Shown: positions 36,061 through 44,563 of the stretch, piece after piece
Position numbering within the stretch: position 1 is the first letter of the stretch
Layout: every line of letters begins with the position of its first letter
From: AP-15 sp963735445
GTDB taxonomy: Bacteria; Pseudomonadota; Alphaproteobacteria; ATCC43930; CGMCC-115725
Direction of reading: 5' to 3'
DNA: 64,000 bases
Assembly: GCA_963735445.1 (NCBI GenBank)
Contig: CAVTLC010000023.1
Location: forward strand, 42,459-106,458
The notes under the pieces: generated by a model
Database searches by the model: none
What the model was told of the DNA's origin: nothing
The model's input: the letters and a program-made list of their open reading frames with translations, nothing else
Program-made: the position numbers and the translations under genes

Positions 36061-36130
36061 AATCGGTATTTGCTTGATAGACGAATTGATTTTAGCGTCG
36101 TATCAGCGGGCTAGCGTACAGGAGAAGTTT

Positions 36131-37159
36131 ATGGAAGTCGGCGTCTACCATGAATTCCACTGCCGGCCGGATCAGACCCAGGCAGCGGCGTTCGCGGAGG
36201 CGCTCGACCAGATCGAGGCGGCTGACCGCTGGGGGCTCGACGCGATCTGGCTCGCCGAAATCCATCAGCAAGCGCGACGCTCGGTGATGAGCGCGCCGAT
36301 GACCGTCGCCAGCGCGATCGCCGCCCGCACCAAGCATATCAAGATCGGCACCGGGGTTCAGGTGTTGCCGCTGTGCCATCCGTTGCGGCTCGCCGAGGAA
36401 ACCGCGACGGTCGACCAGATCAGCAACGGCCGTCTGCTGTTTGGCGTCGGCCGCAGCGGTAATCCGCGCAGCTATATGGCGTATGGGGTGCCGTATTCGG
36501 AAAGCCGCGAGCGGTTTCTTGAAACCCTCGAAATCGTCAAGCGCGCCTGGACACAGGAGCGGTTTTCCTTCGAAGGCAAGTATTGGAATTTCGAGAATGC
36601 CAGCGCCGTCCCGCGGCCTTTTCAGCAACCGTTTCCGCCGATCCGCGTCGCCGCCGCCAGCGAGGAGACGTTTCCGTCCCTCGGCGAGGCCGGCTATCCA
36701 ATCTTTGTCGCGGTGCGCAGCGGCTCGTTGTCGGGGCTGGCGCCGGATCTCGCCGCCTACCGCCAAGCCTACAGAGAGGCCGGCCACTCCGGCGAGGGCG
36801 AGGTTTATCTACGACTAACCCTGCATATCGCCGACACCGACCGGCGGGCATTCGACGAAGCCGAGGAGAGCATCATGCTCGGCTATCGCACCTTGAGCTC
36901 GCGGCTCGAAGGTGCGCCCAACCGCCGGCGCGCCGCCGAGGCGGTCGCGATCCGCACGATTTCCTACGAAGAGGTGCAGCGCGACAAGGTCATCATCGGC
37001 TGCCCCGAGCGGGTCGCCGATCGTCTGTTACAATTGCATGAGGAGTTGGGTCTCGACGGCATTCTTGCCGAGCTTAATTTTGGCGCCTTGATCGCACCCG
37101 AAGCAATGACCCGCTCCTTGCAGTTGCTGTGCGAAAAAGTCATGCCGCGACTGCATTAG
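36131..37159 (+). CDS. LLM-class flavin-dependent oxidoreductase, subgroup A, first of three
   Basis: 342 residues from the ATG at 36131, preceded by AGGAGAAG. Luciferase-like barrel: WGLDAIWLAEIHQQ, IKIGTGVQVLPLCHPLRLAEETATVD, GRLLFGVGRSGNPRSY and the C-terminal LGLDGILAELNFG. It is a close paralogue of the gene at 38233 (long identical runs through the barrel) and only distantly related to the gene between them. The three genes are separated by 16 and 22 bases, each with its own AGGAG site. Substrate unknown. Confidence 0.9.
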   Translation: MEVGVYHEFHCRPDQTQAAAFAEALDQIEAADRWGLDAIWLAEIHQQARRSVMSAPMTVASAIAARTKHIKIGTGVQVLPLCHPLRLAEETATVDQISNGRLLFGVGRSGNPRSYMAYGVPYSESRERFLETLEIVKRAWTQERFSFEGKYWNFENASAVPRPFQQPFPPIRVAAASEETFPSLGEAGYPIFVAVRSGSLSGLAPDLAAYRQAYREAGHSGEGEVYLRLTLHIADTDRRAFDEAEESIMLGYRTLSSRLEGAPNRRRAAEAVAIRTISYEEVQRDKVIIGCPERVADRLLQLHEELGLDGILAELNFGALIAPEAMTRSLQLLCEKVMPRLH

Positions 37160-37175
37160 GACAAAAGGAGAAAAG

Positions 37176-38210
37176 ATGAAATTCGGCTTGTTCGGCAGCG
37201 CGCAGGCTCGGCGTGCCGGTCCCGATACCGACAGCAGCCAGGGCTTTCGCGATTTTATCGACAATAATGTCGAGGCCGAGGCGCTCGGTTACTACAGCAC
37301 GTTTCTGGTCGAGCATCATTTCACCGGCTTTGGCCAGGTCTCGGCGAGCCTCAATCTGTTGACCTGGCTCGGCGCGCGCACCCGGAATTTACGGCTCGGC
37401 ACCGCCGTATTGGTACTGCCGTGGCACAATCCGGTCCTGCTGGCCGAGCAGGCCGCGACCCTCGACTTGCTGTCCGGCGGGCGGCTCGATTTCGGGGTCG
37501 GCAAAGGCTATCGATGGAACGAGTTTGCCGGCTTTTGCGTGGCGATGGAGGAGGCCGACGAGCGCTTCGAAGAGGCGCTCGACGTGATCACGAAATCCTT
37601 TGTTTCGGAAACCCCGTTCTCGCACCGCGGCAAATTCTGGCAGTACGACAACATCGTCGTCGAGCCGCCGACCGCACAGAAACCACATCCGCCGTTCTGG
37701 ATGGGGGCCGGGAGCAAGCGCTCGGTCAACGAGGTCGTGCGCCGCGGCTACAACATGCTGTTGGGCCAACATTCGCTGTCCGAGGAAATCCTGGAACAGG
37801 TCGCACAATTCAAGGAAGAGGTCGAGGCGCGCGGACGGCGGTTCAATCCACTTGAAGTAGCGGTCGCCCGCGCCGTGCACATAGCGAAGGACCAGGCGGA
37901 CAAGGAAGCAGCGCTCGAACGCCGCTACCAGGGTCATATGCGGATTAACGCGCTGGCCCGGCAGCCCGGCACCGAAACCCGGGCCCGCTATCTCCTCGAT
38001 GATGAAAAAGCGGCGCGCCATGAGAGTGCCGAGAGCGCGCTGTTCGGCTCGCCGGATGAGATCATGCGCAAGCTCGAACGCCTGCGCGCCGGCGGGGTCG
38101 AATACGTGATCATCAATTTCGGCGGGTCGCGCGAGAATATCCGCCGCTTTGCGCGCGAGATCATGCCGGCCTTTGCCGACGAACCAGCCCTGGCGCTGGC
38201 CGGCCAGTAA
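37176..38210 (+). CDS. LLM-class flavin-dependent oxidoreductase, subgroup B, second of three
   Basis: 344 residues starting MKFGLFGSAQARRA, with AAAAGGAG upstream. Contains VEHHFTGFGQVSASLNLLTWLGARTRNLRLGTAV split over helix and strand, WHNPVLLAEQAATLDLLSGGRLDFGVGKGYRWNEFAGF, and PTAQKPHPPFWMGAGS. It is closest to the gene at 32379-33437 on the other strand, which probably arose from it by duplication. The family uses reduced flavin; the A and B proteins could form a heterodimer as LuxA and LuxB do, but this is inference. Confidence 0.9.
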   Translation: MKFGLFGSAQARRAGPDTDSSQGFRDFIDNNVEAEALGYYSTFLVEHHFTGFGQVSASLNLLTWLGARTRNLRLGTAVLVLPWHNPVLLAEQAATLDLLSGGRLDFGVGKGYRWNEFAGFCVAMEEADERFEEALDVITKSFVSETPFSHRGKFWQYDNIVVEPPTAQKPHPPFWMGAGSKRSVNEVVRRGYNMLLGQHSLSEEILEQVAQFKEEVEARGRRFNPLEVAVARAVHIAKDQADKEAALERRYQGHMRINALARQPGTETRARYLLDDEKAARHESAESALFGSPDEIMRKLERLRAGGVEYVIINFGGSRENIRRFAREIMPAFADEPALALAGQ

Positions 38211-38232
38211 GAATCTAAAAGGAGTAGCAACG

Positions 38233-39288
38233 ATGCCCTTCGAATTTGGCGTTTTCCACGAGTTCCAGCGGCGCCCGGGACAGAGCGAGGGCGAAGCGTT
38301 CGACACTGCTTTCGAGCAGGTCGATGCCGCCGAGCGCTGGGGCCTCGACGCGATCTGGCTGGCGGAAATCCATATGGCGCCCGAGCGCTCGGTGTGTTCG
38401 GTGCCGATGACGATCGCGAGCGCGATTGCCGCCCGAACCCGCAACATCAAAATCGGCACCGGTGTCCAGGTGCTGCCATTGTGCCAGCCCCTGCGGCTCG
38501 CCGAAGACGCCGCGACCGTCGACCACATCAGCCATGGCCGGCTGCTCTTCGGGGTCGGCCGCAGCGGCTTCCCACGCGCCTACGAGGCCTATGGCATCCC
38601 TTATGGCGAGAGCCCGGAGCGTTTTACCGAGGTGCTCGAGGTCGTCAAGCGCGCCTGGACGGAGGAAACGTTTTCGTTCGCCGGCAAATTCTACAATTAC
38701 GAGAATGTCTGCATCGTTCCAAAGCCGTACCAGAAGCCGCATCCGCCGATCCGCATCGCCGCCAATCGTGAAGACACGTTTATTTCCGCCGGCCGGCAGG
38801 GTTACGCGATCTTTGTCGGCGCGCGGCGCGGCACGTTTGACGAAGTCCTGCCCAATGTCGGGATCTATCGCGAGGCCTGGAAAGCCGCCGGTCACCCCGG
38901 AAATGGCCAGGTTTATCTGCGTGCGCCGGTCTATGTCGGCGACACCCTCGAACAGGCGCTCTCCGATCCGCAGGAGACCCTGATGAATTTCTACCGCTAT
39001 CTGGGCGCCCGGCTCGAAGAATCGGCCAATCGCCCTGGCATCTTCGACACGGAGCGGCGGGTTGAGGGCGCCCAGCGGCTGCAGAACCTGACCTGGGATG
39101 AGGTGCGGCGCGGCCGGGCGATCGTCGGCACGCCAGAGGTCGTCGCCGATAATCTCGCGAGCCTGAGGGAACAACTCGGTCTCGCCGGGATCCTGGCGGA
39201 GCTCAACACCGGCGGTCTGATCCCGCACGAGCGGGTGATGCGTTCGATGCAGCTATTGTGCGAGAAGGTACAGCCGCTGCTGCGGTAA
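38233..39288 (+). CDS. LLM-class flavin-dependent oxidoreductase, subgroup A, third of three
   Basis: 351 residues from the ATG at 38233 (AAAAGGAGTAGC upstream). Paralogue of the gene at 36131: VFHEFQRRPGQSEGEAF, WGLDAIWLAEIHMAPERS, IKIGTGVQVLPLCQPLRLAED and GRLLFGVGRSGFPRAY match it position for position, with a slightly longer insertion near residue 260. Last gene of the divergent operon controlled from 36 kb. No flavin reductase is encoded beside it, so reduced flavin must come from elsewhere, possibly the reductase at 22.9 kb. Confidence 0.9.
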   Translation: MPFEFGVFHEFQRRPGQSEGEAFDTAFEQVDAAERWGLDAIWLAEIHMAPERSVCSVPMTIASAIAARTRNIKIGTGVQVLPLCQPLRLAEDAATVDHISHGRLLFGVGRSGFPRAYEAYGIPYGESPERFTEVLEVVKRAWTEETFSFAGKFYNYENVCIVPKPYQKPHPPIRIAANREDTFISAGRQGYAIFVGARRGTFDEVLPNVGIYREAWKAAGHPGNGQVYLRAPVYVGDTLEQALSDPQETLMNFYRYLGARLEESANRPGIFDTERRVEGAQRLQNLTWDEVRRGRAIVGTPEVVADNLASLREQLGLAGILAELNTGGLIPHERVMRSMQLLCEKVQPLLR

Positions 39289-39654
39289 AGCGCCGACCTC
39301 GTCGCGTCGGCTTCGGCGCGGGAGCCGTCTACGGACCACGTATCGAGGGTTGTAACGCCGCCCTACGCCCGGGCCCCATCGGCGGCGCCCGCTGGCACGC
39401 CCGATAATTGACACCGGTGCGGTTGCTCGGCGCTGCAGCCGCCGGTCTTAACTCTAAAAGCTGTGTCGATTACTGCGTAAAATCTCCGTTGCGCGACGCG
39501 AATACATTCGCAGTCTCGCCGGTAGCGAAAAAATCCGATCGGAATGTGAGGTGAACCGTTGCGTTGCGGTGGAATTTGTCTCGCGAATTCAGCGGGAACG
39601 CGCTATCCTTGAACGTGAAACGATAGGTGCCGAAGCAATTGCGATCGGTTAGAA
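39289..39654. other. Intergenic region, contains a doubtful minus-strand frame
   Basis: Separates the luciferase-like operon from an outer-membrane protein gene. Apart from the doubtful reading frame listed separately, no terminator with a T tract and no promoter could be supported. Confidence 0.4.
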
Positions 39655-39667
39655 ATGCGGTGCTCAC
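39470..39667 (-). CDS. Possible small protein or gene remnant
   Basis: 65 codons from a GTG at 39667. The translation (NCFGTYRFTFKDSAFPLNSRD and later TVHLTFRSDFFATGE) has a protein-like, beta-rich composition, unlike the Arg/Ser-rich shadow frames common in this GC-rich DNA, but there is no ribosome site and the 5' end overlaps the start of the outer-membrane gene on the other strand. It may be the end of a longer gene whose start is lost. Function unknown. Confidence 0.25.
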   Translation of the reverse strand: MSTAFLTDRNCFGTYRFTFKDSAFPLNSRDKFHRNATVHLTFRSDFFATGETANVFASRNGDFTQ

Positions 39668-41241
39668 GGTATTTCGGCATGTTGGCCCGGCGGTCGCCCT
39701 GCGCGATTGGAACGACAGCTTCCTCAGCCTGTGCCGCGGGCAGCGACTGGCCGCGGGTGCTCCCTAGTCTAAACCAAGGCGGCCGGCCCTATTGCAATTC
39801 CTTCGCGCCGATCACGGCGTTGCTGTTGGGCGGAGTGTGCTTGGGCGCGCTGCTGCCAAGCCCAGCCGCCGCTGACCCTAGCAGCGATGATCTCAGCAAG
39901 CTGCGCACCGAAATTCAAAAGGAAATTGCTGCACTTAAAAAGCAAGAAGCAAAACTCCATCAGCAGTTTCTCGATCTCGATCGCAAGAGTAAATTACTCG
40001 ATCGCAAGAGCGAACTCCTTGACGAGCAACTGCGCACACTACGCGCAACCGGAGAGGCAAGCACCGGCACTGCGCCGGCTGGAGTGGGTGCCCCGGGTAC
40101 GCCTGCGACAATCTCCAGCGCGCCAACGGTAAGCTCGCCGTCGCCTCCCGGTGTCGAGGTGGCGCAAGCGCCCGCTGCGGCGCCATCGGCTCCAGCAGCG
40201 CCCGGGGGCCAACCCTCTCCCGCGCCGGCGCCGGGTGAATCTGCCCCTATCCAGGGACCTTCGGCGGCGCAACAGCAGGCCCGTCAGGTGGTGGAGACCG
40301 CCCCGTCTTTATCCTCCGCCGGCGGCGTCCTGACCCCGAAGGGACAATTCGTTCTCGATCCATCCATCGAATACGATTACTGGTCGCAAAACCAACTCGG
40401 GGTAAACGGTTTTCAAATCATTCCCGGAATTACCTTCGGCAACATTTTTGCCAATCGAGTCGAACAAAACATCACGACAGCAGCCCTGACCGGCCGCTAC
40501 GGCATAACCGATCGCTGGGAGGTCAATGTCAAAGTCCCCTATATATACAATACTGGCCAGACAATCAGCCTGATCCCGGTTGGCGCAAATGCGCAGCTGT
40601 TAAGCGTCAGCGCCACTGGGACCGGTATTGGCGACCTCCAATTCGGGTCGAGCTATCAAATAAACTCGGGAACCAACGGTTGGCCGATATTGGTCGCCAA
40701 TGCGATATTCAAAACCGCGACCGGCACCAGTCCCTTCCAGGTGCCGATCATTACAGTGAATGACCCCAATGGGCAATTCCTCGAGGGTCAGCCCACGAAA
40801 TTGGCAACCGGCACCGGCTTCGTTGCAATAGAGCCCAGTCTGACGGTGTTGTTGCCGACTGCTCCCGGTGTTCTGTTTGCCAACGTTCAGGATATCCACA
40901 ATTTTGGACGGACCGTCACTATCCAGAACCCCGGCGGTGGTCCTGGAACCGCTACTATGCTGCAACCCGGCGAAAACCCGGCGCTGACCTTTGGCATTGG
41001 GTTTTCGCTCAACGATCGTGCGGCTCTGACCTTCAGCTATCAACAACAGCATGTCTTCACCGCTTTTGCCAATCATCAGGCAATACAAGGTTCGCCGTAT
41101 TCATTCGGTACCTTCAATTTCGGGCTTGGTTATCAAATATCCCAATCGACGCGAATTAATCTGAGCGTCGGCATCGGCGCCGGGCCAAATACACCGGTCG
41201 CGAAAGTCCTGCTCGAACTGCCGTATAAATTCTCGCTTTGA
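39655..41241 (+). CDS. Outer-membrane protein with N-terminal coiled coil and Pro/Ala linker
   Basis: Up to 528 residues; ATG codons at 39655 and 39679 are both possible and neither has a good ribosome site. The signal peptide core is ITALLLGGVCLGALLP, with cleavage near AAA before DPSS, about 70 residues in, so the true start may be later at a GTG near 39757. Next comes a coiled coil (LSKLRTEIQKEIAALKKQEAK...) including a perfect heptad duplication, then about 90 residues rich in Pro, Ala and Gly, then a 300-residue barrel (FVLDPSIEYDYWSQNQL, GRYGITDRWEVNVKVPY, FGLGYQISQSTRINLSVGIG) ending in Leu-Pro-Tyr-Lys-Phe-Ser-Leu. Resembles the transporter/alpha-amylase-like beta-barrel group of Pfam; transport of hydrophobic or aromatic solute is a guess. 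Confidence 0.75.
   Translation: MRCSRYFGMLARRSPCAIGTTASSACAAGSDWPRVLPSLNQGGRPYCNSFAPITALLLGGVCLGALLPSPAAADPSSDDLSKLRTEIQKEIAALKKQEAKLHQQFLDLDRKSKLLDRKSELLDEQLRTLRATGEASTGTAPAGVGAPGTPATISSAPTVSSPSPPGVEVAQAPAAAPSAPAAPGGQPSPAPAPGESAPIQGPSAAQQQARQVVETAPSLSSAGGVLTPKGQFVLDPSIEYDYWSQNQLGVNGFQIIPGITFGNIFANRVEQNITTAALTGRYGITDRWEVNVKVPYIYNTGQTISLIPVGANAQLLSVSATGTGIGDLQFGSSYQINSGTNGWPILVANAIFKTATGTSPFQVPIITVNDPNGQFLEGQPTKLATGTGFVAIEPSLTVLLPTAPGVLFANVQDIHNFGRTVTIQNPGGGPGTATMLQPGENPALTFGIGFSLNDRAALTFSYQQQHVFTAFANHQAIQGSPYSFGTFNFGLGYQISQSTRINLSVGIGAGPNTPVAKVLLELPYKFSL
39976..40017 (+). repeat. 21-bp tandem duplication encoding a coiled-coil heptad
   Basis: Two adjacent 21-base units share the first 14 bases exactly (CTCGATCGCAAGAG) and encode LDRKSKL and LDRKSEL. 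A seven-codon unit adds exactly one heptad, keeping the coiled-coil register of the outer-membrane protein. Confidence 0.85.
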
Positions 41242-41467
41242 TCGTTGGGATCAGCAACCGCCGAGTAGTCATTCTATCAAAGACGAAGATTGGCGGTCCG
41301 TTGCCTCTCCGGGTCAGTGCAGTGACATTCGCCTGAATGAACTGATCGGACAGCCTCGGCTGGCGAGATCGGTCAGCCGCACTGATCAGAGCAGAATAAC
41401 GTAAAGAAAGCGGCCTTGCGTTCGGAGACCGCTGACAGTCGCGGAGGTTACAGGGGTTGCGCGAACC

Positions 41468-42523
41468 TCAGCGGTGGGCGGCGTTGAACTGTGCCAGCGC
41501 TGTCGGACCGGGGCAAAGTTCGGTCTCGCCGAGCCCGTTTAGCGGGGCTTCGACGGTGTCCAACAGCTCGTGCAGATCGTCGGAATCAGGCTCGACAAAC
41601 AAGAGGCCAGTGACGATCTCGCCCTGCTGATGGCGGTGTTGGAGATAGCCCATCGCCGAAATCCGGTCATGCGGATCGTAATCGGGCGCCAATTTCCGCA
41701 GCCGCAAAATTGAGCCGTCGTGCTGAACCACGGTTTCGATCGTGCCCGGTGCATAATCGGCGGTGATCTCTTCGCGCTCGAGGATCACATCCAGGTAATT
41801 CACTGCCTCGTTGTGGGCGCGGACATAGTCGAAACTCTTGGTCGATTCGGGATTGTTGTTAAACGCGACACAAGGCGAAATCACATCGATAAAGGCCGCA
41901 CCACGGTGCTCGATTGCGGCTTTGATCAGCGGCACCAGTTGTTTTTTGTCGCCGGAAAAGCTGCGGCCGACAAACGAGGCGCCGAGTTGCAATGCCATTG
42001 CCACCAGATCGATCGGGGAATCGGTGTTGACGGCACCGCGGCGCGCTTTTGACCCCTTGTCGGCGGTTGCCGAGAACTGGCCCTTGGTCAGGCCGTAAAC
42101 GCCGTTGTTCTCGACAATGTAAACCATGTTGACGGCGCGGCGGATGCAGTGGGCGAACTGGCCGAGCCCGATCGAGGCCGAGTCGCCATCGCCGGAAATG
42201 CCGAGATAAACAAGATCGCGGTTGGCGAGGTTGGCGCCGGTCAGCACCGACGGCATCCGCCCATGCACGCTGTTGAACCCGTGCGATTTGCCGAGGAAAT
42301 AGGTCGGTGTCTTGGAGGAGCAACCGATCCCCGACAATTTGGCGATTTTGTGTGGCGGCAGGCTCAGTTCAAAACAGGCCTGGATGATCGCAGCGCTGAT
42401 CGAATCATGCCCGCAGCCGGCGCACAAGGTCGAGACCGCCCCCTCATAGTCGCGATGGGTAAAGCCGAGAGCGTTGGTCGGCAGCTTCGGATGATGCAGC
42501 GGCGGTTTTGTGATGTAGGTCAT
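41468..42523 (-). CDS. korB: 2-oxoacid:ferredoxin oxidoreductase, beta subunit
   Basis: 351 residues. The thiamine-diphosphate subunit: an iron-sulfur Cys motif region in STLCAGCGHDSIS, GIGCSSKTP, the TPP motif GDGDSASIGLGQFAHCIRR through NNGVYGLTKGQ, and GASFVGRSF. With the alpha subunit it oxidatively decarboxylates a 2-oxoacid such as 2-oxoglutarate or pyruvate to the acyl-CoA and reduces ferredoxin; the reverse reaction fixes CO2. Cytosolic. Third gene of a set transcribed FAD/ferredoxin protein, alpha, beta, 62 bases after the alpha stop. Confidence 0.9.
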   Translation of the reverse strand: MTYITKPPLHHPKLPTNALGFTHRDYEGAVSTLCAGCGHDSISAAIIQACFELSLPPHKIAKLSGIGCSSKTPTYFLGKSHGFNSVHGRMPSVLTGANLANRDLVYLGISGDGDSASIGLGQFAHCIRRAVNMVYIVENNGVYGLTKGQFSATADKGSKARRGAVNTDSPIDLVAMALQLGASFVGRSFSGDKKQLVPLIKAAIEHRGAAFIDVISPCVAFNNNPESTKSFDYVRAHNEAVNYLDVILEREEITADYAPGTIETVVQHDGSILRLRKLAPDYDPHDRISAMGYLQHRHQQGEIVTGLLFVEPDSDDLHELLDTVEAPLNGLGETELCPGPTALAQFNAAHR

Positions 42524-42585
42524 TGGGACCTCGATTTACGGCTTGAACAGCTATTTGCGGGAGAGATGGTCGGGTAGGGCGCGAT

Positions 42586-44442
42586 CTATTGCGCTGCCGA
42601 GCGGTGGAGCGGCGCCAGGGTCACGACATCGAGGATGTCGGCGATCGCCTTGACGATAAAGCGCGCAGTGATCGGGGTGCCGTCATAGTGCAGGATCGGC
42701 ACGAGCCGCGCCGGGTCGATCTCGCCGTCGATCGCCAACAGGGTGCGTAATTGCGCGTCGCGATTCTGCTCGACGACAAAGACGCGGTCGTAGGCTGCAA
42801 CAAAGTCGAAGACGTCCTCGTGGAACGGATAGGCGCGCACGCGCAATGTGTCGAGGTGAATGTTCCGTTCCTCGAGCGCCTCAAGGGCTTCGGTCATGGC
42901 CGGCGAAGTCGAGCCGAAATAAATCGCGCCATAGCGGGTCGGCTGGTCTGCTGATCGTTTGATCGGCGGCGGCACGAGACGCTTCGCGGTATCGAATTTG
43001 TGCAGAAGCCGCTGCATATTGTCGACGTAATCCGGCCCCTCCTCAGAGTAGCGCGCATAGCGATCCTTGGTGGTGCCGCGGGTAAAAAAGGCGCCGCGCG
43101 TCGGATGCGTGCCGGGCAAGGTGCGATAGGGGATGCCGTCGTCGTCGACATCGAGATAGCGGCCAAATTCGACACCGGCATCGAGCTGTTCGGCGGTCAT
43201 GACTTTGCCGCGGTCGTACGTCCGGTTCTCTTCCCAAGCCAGTGGCTCGACCAGCCAGTCGTTCATGCCGATATCGAGATCGAGCATGACAAAAACCGGC
43301 GTTTGTAGCCGGTCGGCTAAGTCGAACGCCTCGGCCGCGAAAGCAAAACTCTCGTGCGGGTCTTCGGGGAACAGAAGAACATGCTTGGTATCGCCATGCG
43401 AGGCATGAGCGCAAGACAGGATGTCGGCCTGCTGCGTGCGGGTCGGCATGCCGGTTGACGGGCTGCCGCGCTGCACATCGAAAATCACCGCCGGGATCTC
43501 GGCAAAATAGGCGAGCCCGATAAACTCCTGCATCAGCGAGATGCCGGGCCCGGAGGTCGCGGTAAAGGCGCGGGCGCCGTTCCATGCCGCACCGATCACC
43601 ATGCCGATCGAGGCGAGTTCGTCTTCGGCCTGGATAATCGAATAGCGCTTTTTCTTGGTCTCGGGATCGGTCCGATAACGGCGGCAATGATTGGCAAACG
43701 CCTCAGCCAGCGATGAGGATGGCGTGATCGGATACCAGGCGCAGACGGTTGCCCCGCCATAGACCGCACCCAATGCCGCGGCATCGTTGCCGGTAATGAA
43801 GATCCGGTTGCCGACTTTGTCGGTGCTGCGGAGGCGCAGTCCGATCGGGCATTCGTGTTCGTTCAAGGCCCATTCTCGGCCGAGATTGAGTGCCCGCAAA
43901 TTGGGCCGGATCAGCGTGTCCTTACCGCGGAACTGCTCGGAGATCAGCTGCTCGATCGCCGCCACATCCATGTTCAGCAATGCCGATAAGGCGCCGAGAT
44001 AAATGATGTTCTTGAACAATTGGCGCTGGCGGGGATCGTTGTATTCGCGGTTGCAGATCGCCGTCAGCGGCGCGCCGATAACCGTAACGTCGTCGCGGAA
44101 TTTCGATGGCGGCAAAGGCTTTGTCGAATTGTAGAACAGATACCCGCCCGGCTCGATTTCGGCGACGTCCTGGTCCCAGGTTTCGGGGTTCATCGCGACC
44201 ATCAGATCGACGCCGCCGCGGCGTCCGAGATGACCCTTCTCGCAAATCCTGACCTCGTACCAGGTCGGCAGGCCCTGAATGTTCGACGGGAAAATGTTGC
44301 GTGAACTCGCCGGAATTCCCATGCGCAGGACCGATTTTGCAAACAGCGAGTTGGCGCTGGCAGAGCCCGATCCGTTGACGTTGGCGAATTTGACGACGAA
44401 GTCGTTCGTGCTTTGGATGCTTTGTCGGATTAATGCGTCCAC
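42586..44442 (-). CDS. korA: 2-oxoacid:acceptor oxidoreductase, fused gamma-alpha subunit
   Basis: 618 residues. Residues 1-190 are the gamma domain (VVKFANVNGSGSASANSLFAK, LPTWYEVRICEKGHLGRRG, NIIYLGALSALLNMD). From about 210 follows the alpha TPP-binding part (GNDAAALGAVYGG, WYPITPSSSLAEAFANH, IIQAEDELASIGMVIGAAWNG, TATSGPGISLMQEFIGLA), and the C-terminal domain has FVVEQNRDAQLRTLL. Gamma-alpha fusion is typical of aerobic-type KorAB enzymes. Partner of the beta subunit downstream. Substrate cannot be settled without comparison; 2-oxoglutarate is most likely by family. Confidence 0.9.
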   Translation of the reverse strand: MDALIRQSIQSTNDFVVKFANVNGSGSASANSLFAKSVLRMGIPASSRNIFPSNIQGLPTWYEVRICEKGHLGRRGGVDLMVAMNPETWDQDVAEIEPGGYLFYNSTKPLPPSKFRDDVTVIGAPLTAICNREYNDPRQRQLFKNIIYLGALSALLNMDVAAIEQLISEQFRGKDTLIRPNLRALNLGREWALNEHECPIGLRLRSTDKVGNRIFITGNDAAALGAVYGGATVCAWYPITPSSSLAEAFANHCRRYRTDPETKKKRYSIIQAEDELASIGMVIGAAWNGARAFTATSGPGISLMQEFIGLAYFAEIPAVIFDVQRGSPSTGMPTRTQQADILSCAHASHGDTKHVLLFPEDPHESFAFAAEAFDLADRLQTPVFVMLDLDIGMNDWLVEPLAWEENRTYDRGKVMTAEQLDAGVEFGRYLDVDDDGIPYRTLPGTHPTRGAFFTRGTTKDRYARYSEEGPDYVDNMQRLLHKFDTAKRLVPPPIKRSADQPTRYGAIYFGSTSPAMTEALEALEERNIHLDTLRVRAYPFHEDVFDFVAAYDRVFVVEQNRDAQLRTLLAIDGEIDPARLVPILHYDGTPITARFIVKAIADILDVVTLAPLHRSAAQ

Positions 44443-44563
44443 GTTCGTGCCTCTGTAAAAGGCTTCAGCGCAAAGCTCGCGGCTGTCGGGCAGAGCGGGC
44501 GGATATTGGCTTGTTTCCCACTTCGCTGCGCGTTCATTGCGTCCTCGGCATTGAAAGTGGCCC

